Source of the DNA: CBDBZX01 sp965213645 | GTDB taxonomy: Bacteria; Deinococcota; Deinococci; Deinococcales; Trueperaceae | Length of the DNA stretch: 64,000 nt | Direction: 5' to 3' | NCBI GenBank assembly: GCA_965213645.1 | Contig: CBDBZX010000004.1 | Location: 496,001-560,000 of the forward strand | In this document: positions 40,945 to 49,538 of the stretch, piece by piece | Layout: each line of letters opens with the position of its first letter | How positions within the stretch are numbered: the first letter of the stretch is position 1 | Position numbers and translations under genes: made by a program | The notes under the pieces: generated by a model | What the model was told of the DNA's origin: nothing | The model's database searches: none | Seen by the model: only the letters and a program-made list of their open reading frames with translations

Positions 40945-42783
40945 ATGTATTCGAACCTCCAGAGTTTTATCACCGAACTGGAAAAGCGCGGCGAGCTTAT
41001 CCGCGTTAGAGAACCCGTTTCTCACGACCTAGAAATTACCGAAATCGCAGACCGCATGGTCAAAAGGGGCGGTCCGGCACTCCTATTTGAAAACGTTGCA
41101 GGAAAAGACTTCCCGCTCGTCATCGGGCTTTACGGCACGCGCGAGCGTATGGCGCTGGCGCTCGGCGCGGAGAGCTTAGACGCCATCGGCGAGCGCATCC
41201 GCAACCTCACGGAAGTCAAACTCGGCGGCGGGCTTTTAGGTCTTGCTTCGAACTTGCCTAAGCTCAAAGAACTCGCCTCACTGCCCCCAAAGCGCGTGCG
41301 CTCAGGTCCGGTGCAAGAGGTCGTGTGGCGCGGTGACGAGGTAGACCTCAATAAACTCCCGGTGCTGAAATGCTGGCCTCAAGATGGCGGGCCGTTCGTC
41401 ACGCTACCTTTAGTCATCTCTAAAGACCCCGAAACGCATGACGTGAATATCGGCATGTACCGGATGCAGGTCTTCGACAAGAACACGACGGGGATGCACT
41501 GGCAGCGGCATAAGACCGGCGCGAGACACTTGGAAAAGGCGAAGCGGTTGGGCCGTAGGCTCGAGGTCGCCGTCGCTCTAGGGGGAGACCCTGCGCTGAC
41601 CTACGCCGCGACCGCGCCCATTCCACCCATTCCGGGCATCAACGAGTTCTCGCTGACAGGGTTTTTAAGAGGTAAATCTATCGAACTCTGCAAGGGCGTC
41701 ACGGTGGATTTAGAGGTTCCAGCGCAAGCTGAGTTTGTGCTCGAGGGCTATATCGACCCTAACGAGCCTTGGCACACCGAGGGACCGTTCGGCGACCACA
41801 CGGGTTTCTACACGTTGCAAGACCTCTATCCCGCCTTTCACATCACCGCCGTCACGATGCGCAAAAACCCGGTCTACCCCGCGACCATTGTAGGGCGTCC
41901 ACCGATGGAGGACGCCTACCTCATCGAAGCCTCGGAGCGTATCTTCCTCATTCCTGCGCAGCTCATTCTGCCCGAATTGCGCGACTACCACATGCCGCCT
42001 GCAGGCATCGCGCACAACCTTGTGAACATCGTGATTGACAAAGAATATCCGGGGCAGGCGTACAAGGTGGCAAATGGACTTCTAGGACTTGGGCAGATGA
42101 TGTTTGCGAAAGTGTTGCTCGTCACCGATGAAACGGTTGCGCCGCAGAATCATCTCGAGTTCTGGCGCACGGTTCTCAAGAACGCTGTGCCGGGGCGCGA
42201 CTCGCAGTTTGCGAAGGGGCCAACGGATGTGTTGGACCACTCGAGCCGCGCCTGGAGCTACGGCTCGAAGCTCATCGTGGACGGGACAATAAAGCATGAC
42301 GAAGAGGGGGAGAATGCCTCTTGGATACCAAACTCATCACGGTTAGAAAAGGATTTGCCGAAGCATCCCGAAATTGTAAGTCAACATCAGTTGGCGGGTG
42401 GCTTTTGGTTCCTTACAGTAGAGAAGAAGCGCCCGGGGCAAGGTCAGCGTTTGGGCGAGTGGGCGGCGCAGCAGCCGCAAGCGCAAGGGGTGAGGCTCAT
42501 TGCAGTGTTAGATGATGAGACCAATCCGCAGAACTTTGAAGACTGCATCTGGACGCTCCTCAATAACATTGACCCCGAGCGAGATGTGCAAATTTTAGAG
42601 GGGCCAAGCGGTCCAGTATTCGTCATGGACGGCACGCCTAAATTGGCTGAAGAGGGGTTCTCCCGCGACTGGCCCGATAAGATCACTATGAGTGAAGAGG
42701 TTAAGCGTAAGGTGGACGAGAAGCTGCTGCGTCTGGGCTTGGGAGAGGTAAGGCGTAGAGGAGAGAAGGTGGGTCAGCGCTAG
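40945..42783 (+). CDS. ubiD: UbiD-family decarboxylase
   Basis: A prenylated-FMN-dependent decarboxylase, 612 residues, slightly longer than E. coli UbiD. Motifs include YGTRERMALALG, ITGMHWQRHKTGARHL-type substrate loop (TTGMHWQRHKTGARHLEK), PIPGINEFSLTGFLRG, and EGPFGDHTGFYT with the acidic residues of the E-R-E catalytic triad region. In this group it most likely acts in menaquinone (futalosine pathway) or aromatic-acid decarboxylation. A UbiX flavin prenyltransferase must be elsewhere. The last 25 residues are basic. Confidence 0.9.
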   Translation: MYSNLQSFITELEKRGELIRVREPVSHDLEITEIADRMVKRGGPALLFENVAGKDFPLVIGLYGTRERMALALGAESLDAIGERIRNLTEVKLGGGLLGLASNLPKLKELASLPPKRVRSGPVQEVVWRGDEVDLNKLPVLKCWPQDGGPFVTLPLVISKDPETHDVNIGMYRMQVFDKNTTGMHWQRHKTGARHLEKAKRLGRRLEVAVALGGDPALTYAATAPIPPIPGINEFSLTGFLRGKSIELCKGVTVDLEVPAQAEFVLEGYIDPNEPWHTEGPFGDHTGFYTLQDLYPAFHITAVTMRKNPVYPATIVGRPPMEDAYLIEASERIFLIPAQLILPELRDYHMPPAGIAHNLVNIVIDKEYPGQAYKVANGLLGLGQMMFAKVLLVTDETVAPQNHLEFWRTVLKNAVPGRDSQFAKGPTDVLDHSSRAWSYGSKLIVDGTIKHDEEGENASWIPNSSRLEKDLPKHPEIVSQHQLAGGFWFLTVEKKRPGQGQRLGEWAAQQPQAQGVRLIAVLDDETNPQNFEDCIWTLLNNIDPERDVQILEGPSGPVFVMDGTPKLAEEGFSRDWPDKITMSEEVKRKVDEKLLRLGLGEVRRRGEKVGQR

Positions 42784-42889
42784 GCTGGTTGTGTGAAGAT
42801 TGTGATAGTTGCTCGGCAAACCTAGAAAACAGGTCGGCGTAGCGGTGTTAATGTGGACTTTATCAAGTCACCCTGTGAAGAGGTCACGT

Positions 42890-42895
42890 TAGACT
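42890..42895 (+). promoter_or_regulatory. Leaderless -10 box of the phosphatase-kinase operon
   Basis: TAGACT ends six bases before the GTG at 42902. The preceding bases contain GGTCACGTTA but no evident -35. Confidence 0.4.
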
Positions 42896-42901
42896 AACGG
42901 G

Positions 42902-43660
42902 GTGCGATTAGGGCAGATAGGTCACGGTTCAGATGTCGGGCGGGTGCGGTCTCTCAACGAGGACTATCACCGCGTGTGGCAGTTTCCTTGCGCGGAAGGC
43001 TTAGCGCTTTTAGCCGTTGCGGACGGTATGGGCGGCGCGGCGGCGGGCGAGGTGGCGAGCAAGCTGGCGATGGAGGTCATCGACGAATCCTTTAGTCGCT
43101 ACGTGGGCGCGCTCCAGCAGGGGCAGCCTGTGGTCGGCATCGACAAGTTGACCGAAAAGGCGCTACGCCTGGCGAATCGCCGTGTGTTCGAAGCCGCCAC
43201 CTCGAATACGGGGCGGCAGGGCATGGGCACGACGCTGACGCTCGTCGCGGTGAGCAACCATAGGGCGTATCTGGGGCATGTCGGCGATTCGCGGGCTTAT
43301 CTCATACGCGGTGAGCAGATTTATCAACTGACCAAAGACCACTCCTGGGTCGAGGAGCAGTTGGAGCAAGGTCTCTTAAACGAAGAGCAAGCCCAAAACC
43401 ACGCCTGGCGCAACCTCATCACCAGGGCGCTCGGCACGCGCCCCCAAGTGGTGCCGGACATCGCACAGATTGAGGTGCAGCGGGGCGACGTGTTCGTCAT
43501 CTCCACCGACGGGCTGCACGGGCTGATCCATTCGGAGGAGATTTTAGGCGAGATTAAAAGACGCTCGAGCCGTCAAGCCTCCGTCGAGTACCTCATCGAC
43601 CTCGCCAACGAGCGTGGCGGCCCCGACAACATCACCCTCGTCATCGCTGAGGTCGGTTGA
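42902..43660 (+). CDS. PP2C-family Ser/Thr phosphatase (PrpC/Stp-like)
   Basis: A 252-residue, metal-dependent phosphatase that should reverse phosphorylation by the adjacent kinase. Motifs are GHGSDVGRVRSLNEDYH, AVADGMGGAAAGEVAS (metal-binding Asp), GMGTTLTLVAV, LGHVGDSRAYLI, VFVISTDGLHGLI and RGGPDNITLVIAEV. These define an intact active site. The GTG start follows a -10 box with no leader. Its stop overlaps the kinase ATG by one base. Confidence 0.94.
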   Translation: MRLGQIGHGSDVGRVRSLNEDYHRVWQFPCAEGLALLAVADGMGGAAAGEVASKLAMEVIDESFSRYVGALQQGQPVVGIDKLTEKALRLANRRVFEAATSNTGRQGMGTTLTLVAVSNHRAYLGHVGDSRAYLIRGEQIYQLTKDHSWVEEQLEQGLLNEEQAQNHAWRNLITRALGTRPQVVPDIAQIEVQRGDVFVISTDGLHGLIHSEEILGEIKRRSSRQASVEYLIDLANERGGPDNITLVIAEVG

Positions 43661-45684
43661 TGCTCTGGCTTCTCTTAGCCCTCACCTTTATCGCTATCTT
43701 TGCCCTGCTGCGTGCGCCGCGCTGGATTGCGACGGGGCTCTTCGCACTTTCCTTTTTGCTCAGCGCCGGGCTTATGGTGCTCTCTGGGCCGGAGCGAGCC
43801 CTCGCGCCTATTTTGCTGCACGCCTTTGCCTTGGGGTTTTTCGTGCCAGCGGGCGCACGCGCGACGCGCACAGCGCGAGTTGCGCCCCCGCAACGGCGAC
43901 GGGTGCGTGAAGAAGAGGACACGAGTTCCCCTTTCGACATCTCGGACATCCCCGGTTATGACGTCTTGGAAAAGGTCGGCTCGGGGGGGATGGCGAGCGT
44001 GTACAAGGCGCGGCGCAAGCGCGACGGGAAAACTGTCGCCCTCAAAATCCCGATGGAGCAGTACGTTGCCGACGCGAAATTCATCCGCCGCTTTCACCGC
44101 GAGGCGGAGGTGGCGCAGCGCTTGGATCACATCAACATCGTGCGCACCTTCGAGCACGGCAGCGTCGGCGCGAAGCACTTTATGGCGATGGAGTTTGTGG
44201 ACGGGCGCTCTTTAGAATCCTATATCGAGCGTGAAGAGTTAAGTGTTGATGCGAGCGTCCAGGTCATGCGCCGCGTAGTGGACGCCCTGCAACATATCCA
44301 CATGGCGGGCATCATCCACCGCGACATCAAACCTGCCAATATCATGATCCTTAAAGGCGGCGTTAACGAGGGCGACGAGTGGGACGACCCGTACGTCGCC
44401 CCTGACGCGGTGAAGCTCATGGACTTTGGCATCGCGGGCGGTAAGATTCTCTCTCGCCTCACCATGACGGGCGCACGCATCGGCACGCCGATTTACATGT
44501 CGCCCGAGCAAGCCAGAGGGCTCAAAATCGACCACCGCAGCGACATCTACAGCTTGGGGCTCGTCTTCTACGAGATGCTCACCGGCGAAACGGCCTTTAA
44601 GGGCGGCTACGAGGTCATCGTCCACCAGCAGATTTTCCAGATGCCACCGCCGCCTAGACAGCTCAACCTCTCCATCCCGCAAGCGGTGGACGCGCTCATC
44701 ATGCGCATGGTTGCTAAAGACCCCGATGAGAGGCCGGAGTTAGAGGAGATCGCCGCGCTTTTGGAGGGCAAGCTGGACGTCTTCACGACCCAGGAAGGCG
44801 CAACCTCTTCAGAGCGTCTCATTCTAGCGGTGAGCGCTCGCGAAGGGGTGCTGCGCGTGCTCGACATTCACGGCAACCTGTGTACCTCTTTCGGTGAGGT
44901 CAGCGCGAGTGAAGGCGCGTTCTCGGCTGCGCCGCAATCCGTAGCGGTGGACGCTGATGGCAACGTCTACGTGGCGATTTTCGAGTACCGCGTGGGTCAG
45001 GCGAGTTGCCCGATGATCCACAAGTTGAGCCCTTCCGGTGAGCGCCTCCTCTCCTTCGGGCACTACGGCATGAAGCCCGGCGAACTCCTCTACCCGACCT
45101 CGGTGGCGGTAGGCTCTGACCCAATCGTGGGGGAAACCGTCTACGTGCTCGACGCGGAGACCTGTCAAGTTGGGTGCTTTAGTACGAACGGGCAGTACCA
45201 GCGGAGTTTCGGCGGACGCGGCGAAGGGCACGGGAGCTTCAACGACCCTCGAACGGTTTTAGCGGATGAGCGTGGCGTCTACGTGCTCGACTACGGCAAC
45301 CGCCAGATTCAGCACTTCGACGCGGCGGGCAACTATCAGACCCGCTGGGCTTTTAAGATGGAGGCTGGAAATGAAGGGGCTGGGGGAATGCGCACGCTGA
45401 GTGGCCTCGCGCCCGATAGGGACGGCAATCTCTACATCGCGGAGCGCTCGAGCGGCAAGGTCCGCAAAGTCACCCCCGACGGCGCAATCGCGACCTCTTT
45501 CGCCGTTCAACCGTTGCAAGGTGACAGTGACGCGCTCTTAGACCTCGCAGTGGACGAGGCGGGCTACCTCTACGCGGCGCAGCGCGGTGAGCAACATATC
45601 TATAAGTACGACGCGGAGGGCAACTTGGAGCACACCGCCGAAGCCTACGCGCCGATTACGCAGATGATTTTGGCTAGAGGGTAG
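43660..45684 (+). CDS. Ser/Thr protein kinase with N-terminal helices and C-terminal NHL propeller
   Basis: A 674-residue kinase. Two or three membrane helices come first (LLLALTFIAIFALL, ATGLFALSFLLSAGLMVL, ILLHAFALGFFVPAG). The kinase domain (about 105-370) has VGSGGMASVYKA, the VALKI lysine, IIHRDIKPANIM, KLMDFGIAGG and GTPIYMSPEQARG, so it looks active. The last 280 residues form NHL-type repeats (PQSVAVDADGNVYVA, PTSVAVGSD, DPRTVLADERGVYVLDYGN). Mycobacterial PknD also joins kinase and NHL parts, but with the membrane helix between them. Here both parts are on the same side of the membrane, presumably the cytoplasm. Confidence 0.9.
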   Translation: MLWLLLALTFIAIFALLRAPRWIATGLFALSFLLSAGLMVLSGPERALAPILLHAFALGFFVPAGARATRTARVAPPQRRRVREEEDTSSPFDISDIPGYDVLEKVGSGGMASVYKARRKRDGKTVALKIPMEQYVADAKFIRRFHREAEVAQRLDHINIVRTFEHGSVGAKHFMAMEFVDGRSLESYIEREELSVDASVQVMRRVVDALQHIHMAGIIHRDIKPANIMILKGGVNEGDEWDDPYVAPDAVKLMDFGIAGGKILSRLTMTGARIGTPIYMSPEQARGLKIDHRSDIYSLGLVFYEMLTGETAFKGGYEVIVHQQIFQMPPPPRQLNLSIPQAVDALIMRMVAKDPDERPELEEIAALLEGKLDVFTTQEGATSSERLILAVSAREGVLRVLDIHGNLCTSFGEVSASEGAFSAAPQSVAVDADGNVYVAIFEYRVGQASCPMIHKLSPSGERLLSFGHYGMKPGELLYPTSVAVGSDPIVGETVYVLDAETCQVGCFSTNGQYQRSFGGRGEGHGSFNDPRTVLADERGVYVLDYGNRQIQHFDAAGNYQTRWAFKMEAGNEGAGGMRTLSGLAPDRDGNLYIAERSSGKVRKVTPDGAIATSFAVQPLQGDSDALLDLAVDEAGYLYAAQRGEQHIYKYDAEGNLEHTAEAYAPITQMILARG

Positions 45685-45691
45685 AGTACCG

Positions 45692-45725
45692 AAGTGATTT
45701 AAGGGTGCCATTTTGCACCATCCTT
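45692..45725 (+). repeat. Hairpin after the kinase, similar to the hemC-hemD element
   Basis: AAGTGATTT is followed by a hairpin of GGTGC (45704-45708) and GCACC (45715-45719) with a T-rich loop. The left part matches 22701-22720 at most positions. It may act as the terminator of the phosphatase-kinase operon. Confidence 0.4.
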
Positions 45726-45760
45726 GAACGCTCTAGGTTCAGCTTGCTAGTCGTGCGTGG

Positions 45761-46351
45761 CTACACCAACCCTTTCGAGAGAACACTCACCGCCCTGTCC
45801 ACCACCCTCTCGATCTTGTCAGAATCCGCTAGAAGCGGCACCTGTTCCTCAATCGTCAGTGTGGCGAGCCCGTGCAGCGTCGCCCAAACAACCGCGCTGT
45901 CTACAGGTGTATCACCCTCTAACCCCTCAACGCTCGCTGTAAGCGCGGTATAAGCCCGCTTCGAAGCGGCGTAGAGGGGTTCGTTATTTATTCTAGCTTC
46001 CGCCGAGATGAGCGCGAACATCACACGGGTCAGCTCGGGGTTGGTAACGGCGAAGTGCAGATAGGCGTTCGCTAGCGCGTGGAGGGTGGGCTCGAGCCCT
46101 CCCTCACCTCTCGCCACGCTTTCATGCAAGGCGTCCGCAAGTTCCTCAAACCCCTCTTTCGCAACAGCCTCTAAAAGCACCTCTTTACTCGCAAAATGCC
46201 GATACACCGCCGGATGGGTCACGCCGAGGGCTCGAGCCAGCGCCCGCAAATTGAGCGACGCCGCTCCCTTGTTCACAATCTGCGCCCTCGCCGCCCGGAT
46301 GAGGGCGTTTTTCAAATCCCCATGATGATAGTTCGCGCTGCTCAAACTCAC
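45761..46351 (-). CDS. TetR/AcrR-family transcriptional regulator
   Basis: A 196-residue repressor. The N-terminal helix-turn-helix is YHHGDLKNALIRAARAQIV, then LNLRALARALGVTHPAVYRHF, a near-consensus TetR domain. The C-terminal domain contains WATLHGLATL, the WHG-type ligand-binding signature. It is divergent from two short-chain dehydrogenase genes, which are its likely targets, and two palindromic sites lie in the shared promoter region. Confidence 0.92.
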   Translation of the reverse strand: MSLSSANYHHGDLKNALIRAARAQIVNKGAASLNLRALARALGVTHPAVYRHFASKEVLLEAVAKEGFEELADALHESVARGEGGLEPTLHALANAYLHFAVTNPELTRVMFALISAEARINNEPLYAASKRAYTALTASVEGLEGDTPVDSAVVWATLHGLATLTIEEQVPLLADSDKIERVVDRAVSVLSKGLV

Positions 46352-46380
46352 CTCATTCTCTTATGTTTTCCAGGATACAA

Positions 46381-46430
46381 TGTTACCGACGGTTACATAA
46401 CATACTTCGTTTCAGCTACCAACGGTAACA
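46381..46430. promoter_or_regulatory. Paired operator sites for the TetR regulator
   Basis: TGTTACCG-A-CGGTTACA (46381-46397) is an inverted repeat with one mismatch. A second copy at about 46414-46430 has the arm CGGTAACA perfect and a weaker left arm. Their centres are 33 bases apart, about three helical turns, as expected for two cooperating dimers in the divergent tetR/SDR promoter. Confidence 0.55.
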
Positions 46431-46473
46431 TAGGTTAGCCAGAGAGATTGAGTCTCGAGAAAGGTAGGCGCAA

Positions 46474-47367
46474 ATGCAAGGTAAAACTGTCGTCATCACA
46501 GGCGCAACGAACGGTATCGGTCAGGCTATCGCGGCAGGCTTAGCGGAGCTGGGCGCAACCCTCATCATCATAGGGCGAAGCGAAGCGAAGTGTTCGGAGA
46601 CGGCGCAGCACCTTACGAGAGAGGCCGAACATGCGAACGTGAGTTACTACGTCGCGGATTTGTCGGTGCAAGGAGAGGTGCGCCGCCTCGCCGATGCCTT
46701 AAAGCGTGACCTCTCGAGGCTCGATATCCTCATCAACAACGCGGGCGCGTGGTTTGCCGAGCGTAAACTCAGTGCGGATGGCATAGAGATGACCTGGGCG
46801 CTCAACCATCTTAACTACTTCTTGCTGACGCACGAGTTGACGGACCTCTTGAAGCAAACAGCGGCAGAGTACGGCGAAGCGCGAATCATCAACCAAGCCT
46901 CGATGTCGCATTTGGAGGGCGAGATGTATTGGGATGACCTCGAGTTCGAGGCAGGTTGGAACACAGACGGCAAGGGCAGCGTCGGGCCGGGTTGGGGCGT
47001 TTACAGCCAGAGCAAACTGGCGAATGTCATGCACGCTTTCGCGCTAGCGCGTCGCTTAGAAGGTACGGGCGTCGTCGCTAATGCTGTTCATCCTGGCGTA
47101 GTGGTGACGGGGTTCAGCCAAAACAACGGTTTGCTCTACAAAGTGGTCGCGCCCTTTCGCCGCATGTTCAATCAGAGTACGCCCAAAGACGGCGCTGCCC
47201 CAGCGGTCTACCTGGCGTCTGCGCCCGAAGCGGCGAGCATCACTGGGGCGTACTATGGACCGCCGCATCAGCGAGAAGAGGTCAACCCGGTTGCGAACGA
47301 TGTGGACGCGCAAGAGCGGCTGTGGAATCTCTCTTTGGAAGATGTCGGTGCGGCAAAGGTCGCTTGA
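46474..47367 (+). CDS. Short-chain dehydrogenase (retinol-dehydrogenase-like)
   Basis: A 297-residue NAD(P)H-dependent oxidoreductase. It has TVVITGATNGIGQAIAAGLA (TGxxxGIG), DILINNAGAW (NNAG), the Ser in INQASMSHLEG, YSQSKLANVMHA (YxxxK) and VHPGVVVTGF. The longer C-terminal part and the motif spacing fit the retinol-dehydrogenase/WWOX-like group, where substrates are often lipophilic carbonyls. It is probably repressed by the divergent TetR protein. Confidence 0.9.
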   Translation: MQGKTVVITGATNGIGQAIAAGLAELGATLIIIGRSEAKCSETAQHLTREAEHANVSYYVADLSVQGEVRRLADALKRDLSRLDILINNAGAWFAERKLSADGIEMTWALNHLNYFLLTHELTDLLKQTAAEYGEARIINQASMSHLEGEMYWDDLEFEAGWNTDGKGSVGPGWGVYSQSKLANVMHAFALARRLEGTGVVANAVHPGVVVTGFSQNNGLLYKVVAPFRRMFNQSTPKDGAAPAVYLASAPEAASITGAYYGPPHQREEVNPVANDVDAQERLWNLSLEDVGAAKVA

Positions 47368-47412
47368 TGAGCATAATACGAAACCGCGTTACAGCCTCGA
47401 GAGGAGTCATCT

Positions 47413-48105
47413 ATGAGCATTGCACTCGTCACAGGCGGCAATAGAGGCATCGGCCTCGAGGTCTGCCGCCAACTCGCCCAAAAGGGATATACCGTCATCC
47501 TTGGCTCGAGGGACGCTGCCAAAGGTAAAGAGGCGGCGAAGAGGTTGCAGGACGAAGGGTTGAACGTGACCGCTAAGCAACTCGACGTGACCGACGAAAG
47601 TACGTTGCAAGAGATATACGAATGGCTTGAAAAAGAATACAAACGCTTAGACGTGCTCGTCAACAACGTAGGTATCGACTACGATACCGACCAAAACGTC
47701 CTCAGCGCTGACTTGGACAGGGTAAGAAATGTTTTCGACGTGAACACGCTCGGACCCTGGCGCGTGGCGCAAGTCTTCGTACCTCTCCTCAAAAAGAGCG
47801 AGCACGCTCGGCTGGTGAATGTCTCTTCTGGCGCGGGTGCGCTTAGCGGCGTGTCGGGCGGCACGCCTGCGTACAGCCTGTCCAAAGCGGCGCTCAACGC
47901 CCTTACGCTGATGCTCGCCGCAGAGCTTAAAAGCAGCGGTATCTTAGTCAACGCAGCCGGGCCGGGTTGGGTGGCCACCGACATGGGCGGCTCGGGCGGA
48001 CGCCCAATTGAGGACGGAGCCTCGAGCGTCGTGTGGGTCGCCACACTGCCAGATAACGGACCGACGGGCGGGTTTTTTCGGGATGGTAAGAAAATCGAGT
48101 GGTGA
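47413..48105 (+). CDS. Short-chain dehydrogenase (carbonyl-reductase-like)
   Basis: A 230-residue SDR with IALVTGGNRGIGLEVCRQLA, VLVNNVGIDYDTD (NNVG variant), VNVSSGAGALSG, AYSLSKAALNALTLM and NAAGPGWVATDMGG. It resembles plant salutaridine/menthone-reductase-like bacterial SDRs that use NADPH. It starts 45 bases after the previous SDR with a GAGAGGAG ribosome site, so the two form an operon. The substrate is unknown. Confidence 0.9.
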   Translation: MSIALVTGGNRGIGLEVCRQLAQKGYTVILGSRDAAKGKEAAKRLQDEGLNVTAKQLDVTDESTLQEIYEWLEKEYKRLDVLVNNVGIDYDTDQNVLSADLDRVRNVFDVNTLGPWRVAQVFVPLLKKSEHARLVNVSSGAGALSGVSGGTPAYSLSKAALNALTLMLAAELKSSGILVNAAGPGWVATDMGGSGGRPIEDGASSVVWVATLPDNGPTGGFFRDGKKIEW

Positions 48106-48112
48106 ACAAAAG

Positions 48113-48279
48113 ACAGCAATGGGCAACGAGCAATGAGTTGAAAGGGAAAAGCCTTGACTTATTGCTCACCGTTCGCCCAGCTTGACTGGGTTGCTTTCAA
48201 CTCACCGTTCGTTCCTTTCGCATTCGCGAAAACTACGTAAGCGGAGGGCTAGCGCGTACCAGCTCGACTGGATTGCTAA
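48113..48279 (+). repeat. Dispersed palindromic repeat, copy 4, with an extra partial core
   Basis: GAGTTGAAAG pairs with CTTTCAACTC and encloses ATTGCTC and the hairpin CCCAG-CTTGA-CTGGG. A second partial core (CCAGCTCGACTGGATTGCT) follows at about 48260-48278, so this copy looks like one and a half units. It lies between the SDR operon and the convergent oxidase gene. Confidence 0.75.
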
Positions 48280-48827
48280 GGAATGACCTGTCCTCCTTGC
48301 CACTCGCCCCCCTCGAGCCCCCAAATAAACCTCTCCTGCGGGTCGCCGAGTTTCAAGTAGTCCACGTGGAGAGGGTTTAGAATCATCAGCGCGAAGTGCT
48401 CAGGCGGCTTGGTTTGGTCTTCTACGTCGGTGGGGGTTTTGTCCACGGGTGTACCGGGCGGTTGGCGTAAAAAGAGGCGGCGGTTCTGCTCGCCTTGCGA
48501 CCACCACAGCTCTTGGCGGCGTTGTCCCCAGGGGTGGTCTTCGCGCTGGACGCTCTCGACCTCACCGCGTAATCTGAACTGTTCGCTCGTGGGTTTCCAC
48601 CAGGTGTGTAGAGACATCTGCGAGCCTGCGCTTAGGGCGCGGTACTTGGCGCTTCTGGCGTCGCTGAAGAAGTAGGGCTGACCCGTTTCTTCTGCTAAAC
48701 CGCGCAGCACGACGGTGCGCACTTCGGGCAGACCGTCCGGTGAAACCGTTGCAATTTGTACGAAGCGGTCTTTATTTTTGTGAAAAGCGGTGCGCCAAGG
48801 GGCGAGCCAAGGTGGAGTCTGTGTCAT
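48276..48827 (-). CDS. Pyridoxamine-phosphate-oxidase-like FMN-binding protein
   Basis: A 183-residue protein of the PNPOx-like split-barrel fold (Alr4036-type). It has RFVQIATVSPDGLPEVRTVVLRG, PYFFSDARSAKYRAL, MSLHTWWKPTSEQFRLRGEV and a C-terminal NPLHVDYLKLG. Such proteins bind FMN and may reduce flavins or other cofactors. It is not the canonical PdxH because the C-terminal PLP-binding motif is absent. The start at 48827 lacks a clear ribosome site. Confidence 0.82.
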   Translation of the reverse strand: MTQTPPWLAPWRTAFHKNKDRFVQIATVSPDGLPEVRTVVLRGLAEETGQPYFFSDARSAKYRALSAGSQMSLHTWWKPTSEQFRLRGEVESVQREDHPWGQRRQELWWSQGEQNRRLFLRQPPGTPVDKTPTDVEDQTKPPEHFALMILNPLHVDYLKLGDPQERFIWGLEGGEWQGGQVIP

Positions 48828-48893
48828 CCGTTTAGCATGGTTGCTCCTTGAGTAGATCGCAACGCGCTAGCTGACACTTTCTTAAACAATCCT

Positions 48894-49403
48894 TTAGAAC
48901 GTCCACCTGTAACCGACGCTTAGCCGCGCAAAGACAGGAAAGAACATGCCCGACTCATCTTCGGTATTGTCCTCAAAAACAAGAGGATAAAAGCCGAGGC
49001 TCGAGTCGACCACAATACCGCTATCCTGGTTGAAGGGAATGTCGCCGCCTATATTGAAATGCGTCCCCAAGAAGATAGAATCGAAGGCTAAAGAACCAAT
49101 CGCGCCGAAGCCGCCGCCAGCGTAGAAGCTTGAACGTTTGTTGGTCATCCAAAGAACATCGGCGCTCAGCATGTAATCGCGCTGAAATAAATAGCTCGCC
49201 ATTACACGCACATCTGCCGGAGAGCCGCCCAGGTCGTACCAGCCTACTTGCGCGTCTAAAGAGGTCAAGCCGAGCGCGACTGCGCCCCAGTTGTCAGGTC
49301 TCTGCGCCACGTCTGATTGAGCGGCAGCGTTTGCGCCGAGCGCGAGACAAAAGGCGAGCAAGAGGTGGCGAATGATATTTTTAGGGACGTTGCGCATCAT
49401 CAA
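48894..49403 (-). CDS. Putative outer-membrane beta-barrel protein
   Basis: A 169-residue exported protein with a signal peptide (IIRHLLLAFCLALGANAAAQ). The mature chain alternates short amphipathic strands (GAVALGLTSLDAQVGWYDL, VRVMASYLFQRDYMLSADVLW, SFYAGGGFGAIG) and ends in LSVGYRWTF. A terminal aromatic residue is the barrel-assembly signal of outer-membrane proteins. This supports a two-membrane envelope. No specific family is recognised. Confidence 0.7.
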   Translation of the reverse strand: MMMRNVPKNIIRHLLLAFCLALGANAAAQSDVAQRPDNWGAVALGLTSLDAQVGWYDLGGSPADVRVMASYLFQRDYMLSADVLWMTNKRSSFYAGGGFGAIGSLAFDSIFLGTHFNIGGDIPFNQDSGIVVDSSLGFYPLVFEDNTEDESGMFFPVFARLSVGYRWTF

Positions 49404-49526
49404 ACTTCTCCTCAGGGATAAGTAATGAACTACTGTATACAGAGAGGTCAGGGTGCCTTATGACATCTTTTATATCTATCCTTTGGTTCGACCTTGTAAA
49501 ACAACCTTGCGTCGCCATAGCAAAGC

Positions 49527-49532
49527 TATAAT
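49527..49532 (+). promoter_or_regulatory. Leaderless -10 box of the DJ-1/PfpI gene
   Basis: TATAAT, the exact consensus, ends six bases before the ATG at 49539. Confidence 0.5.
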
Positions 49533-49538
49533 GCCTCT

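Noticed and set aside
49481..49520. GGTTCGACC, resembling a tRNA T loop
   Set aside because: The flanks do not form a T stem or acceptor stem, and no anticodon arm is present. No tRNA gene could be supported in the window.
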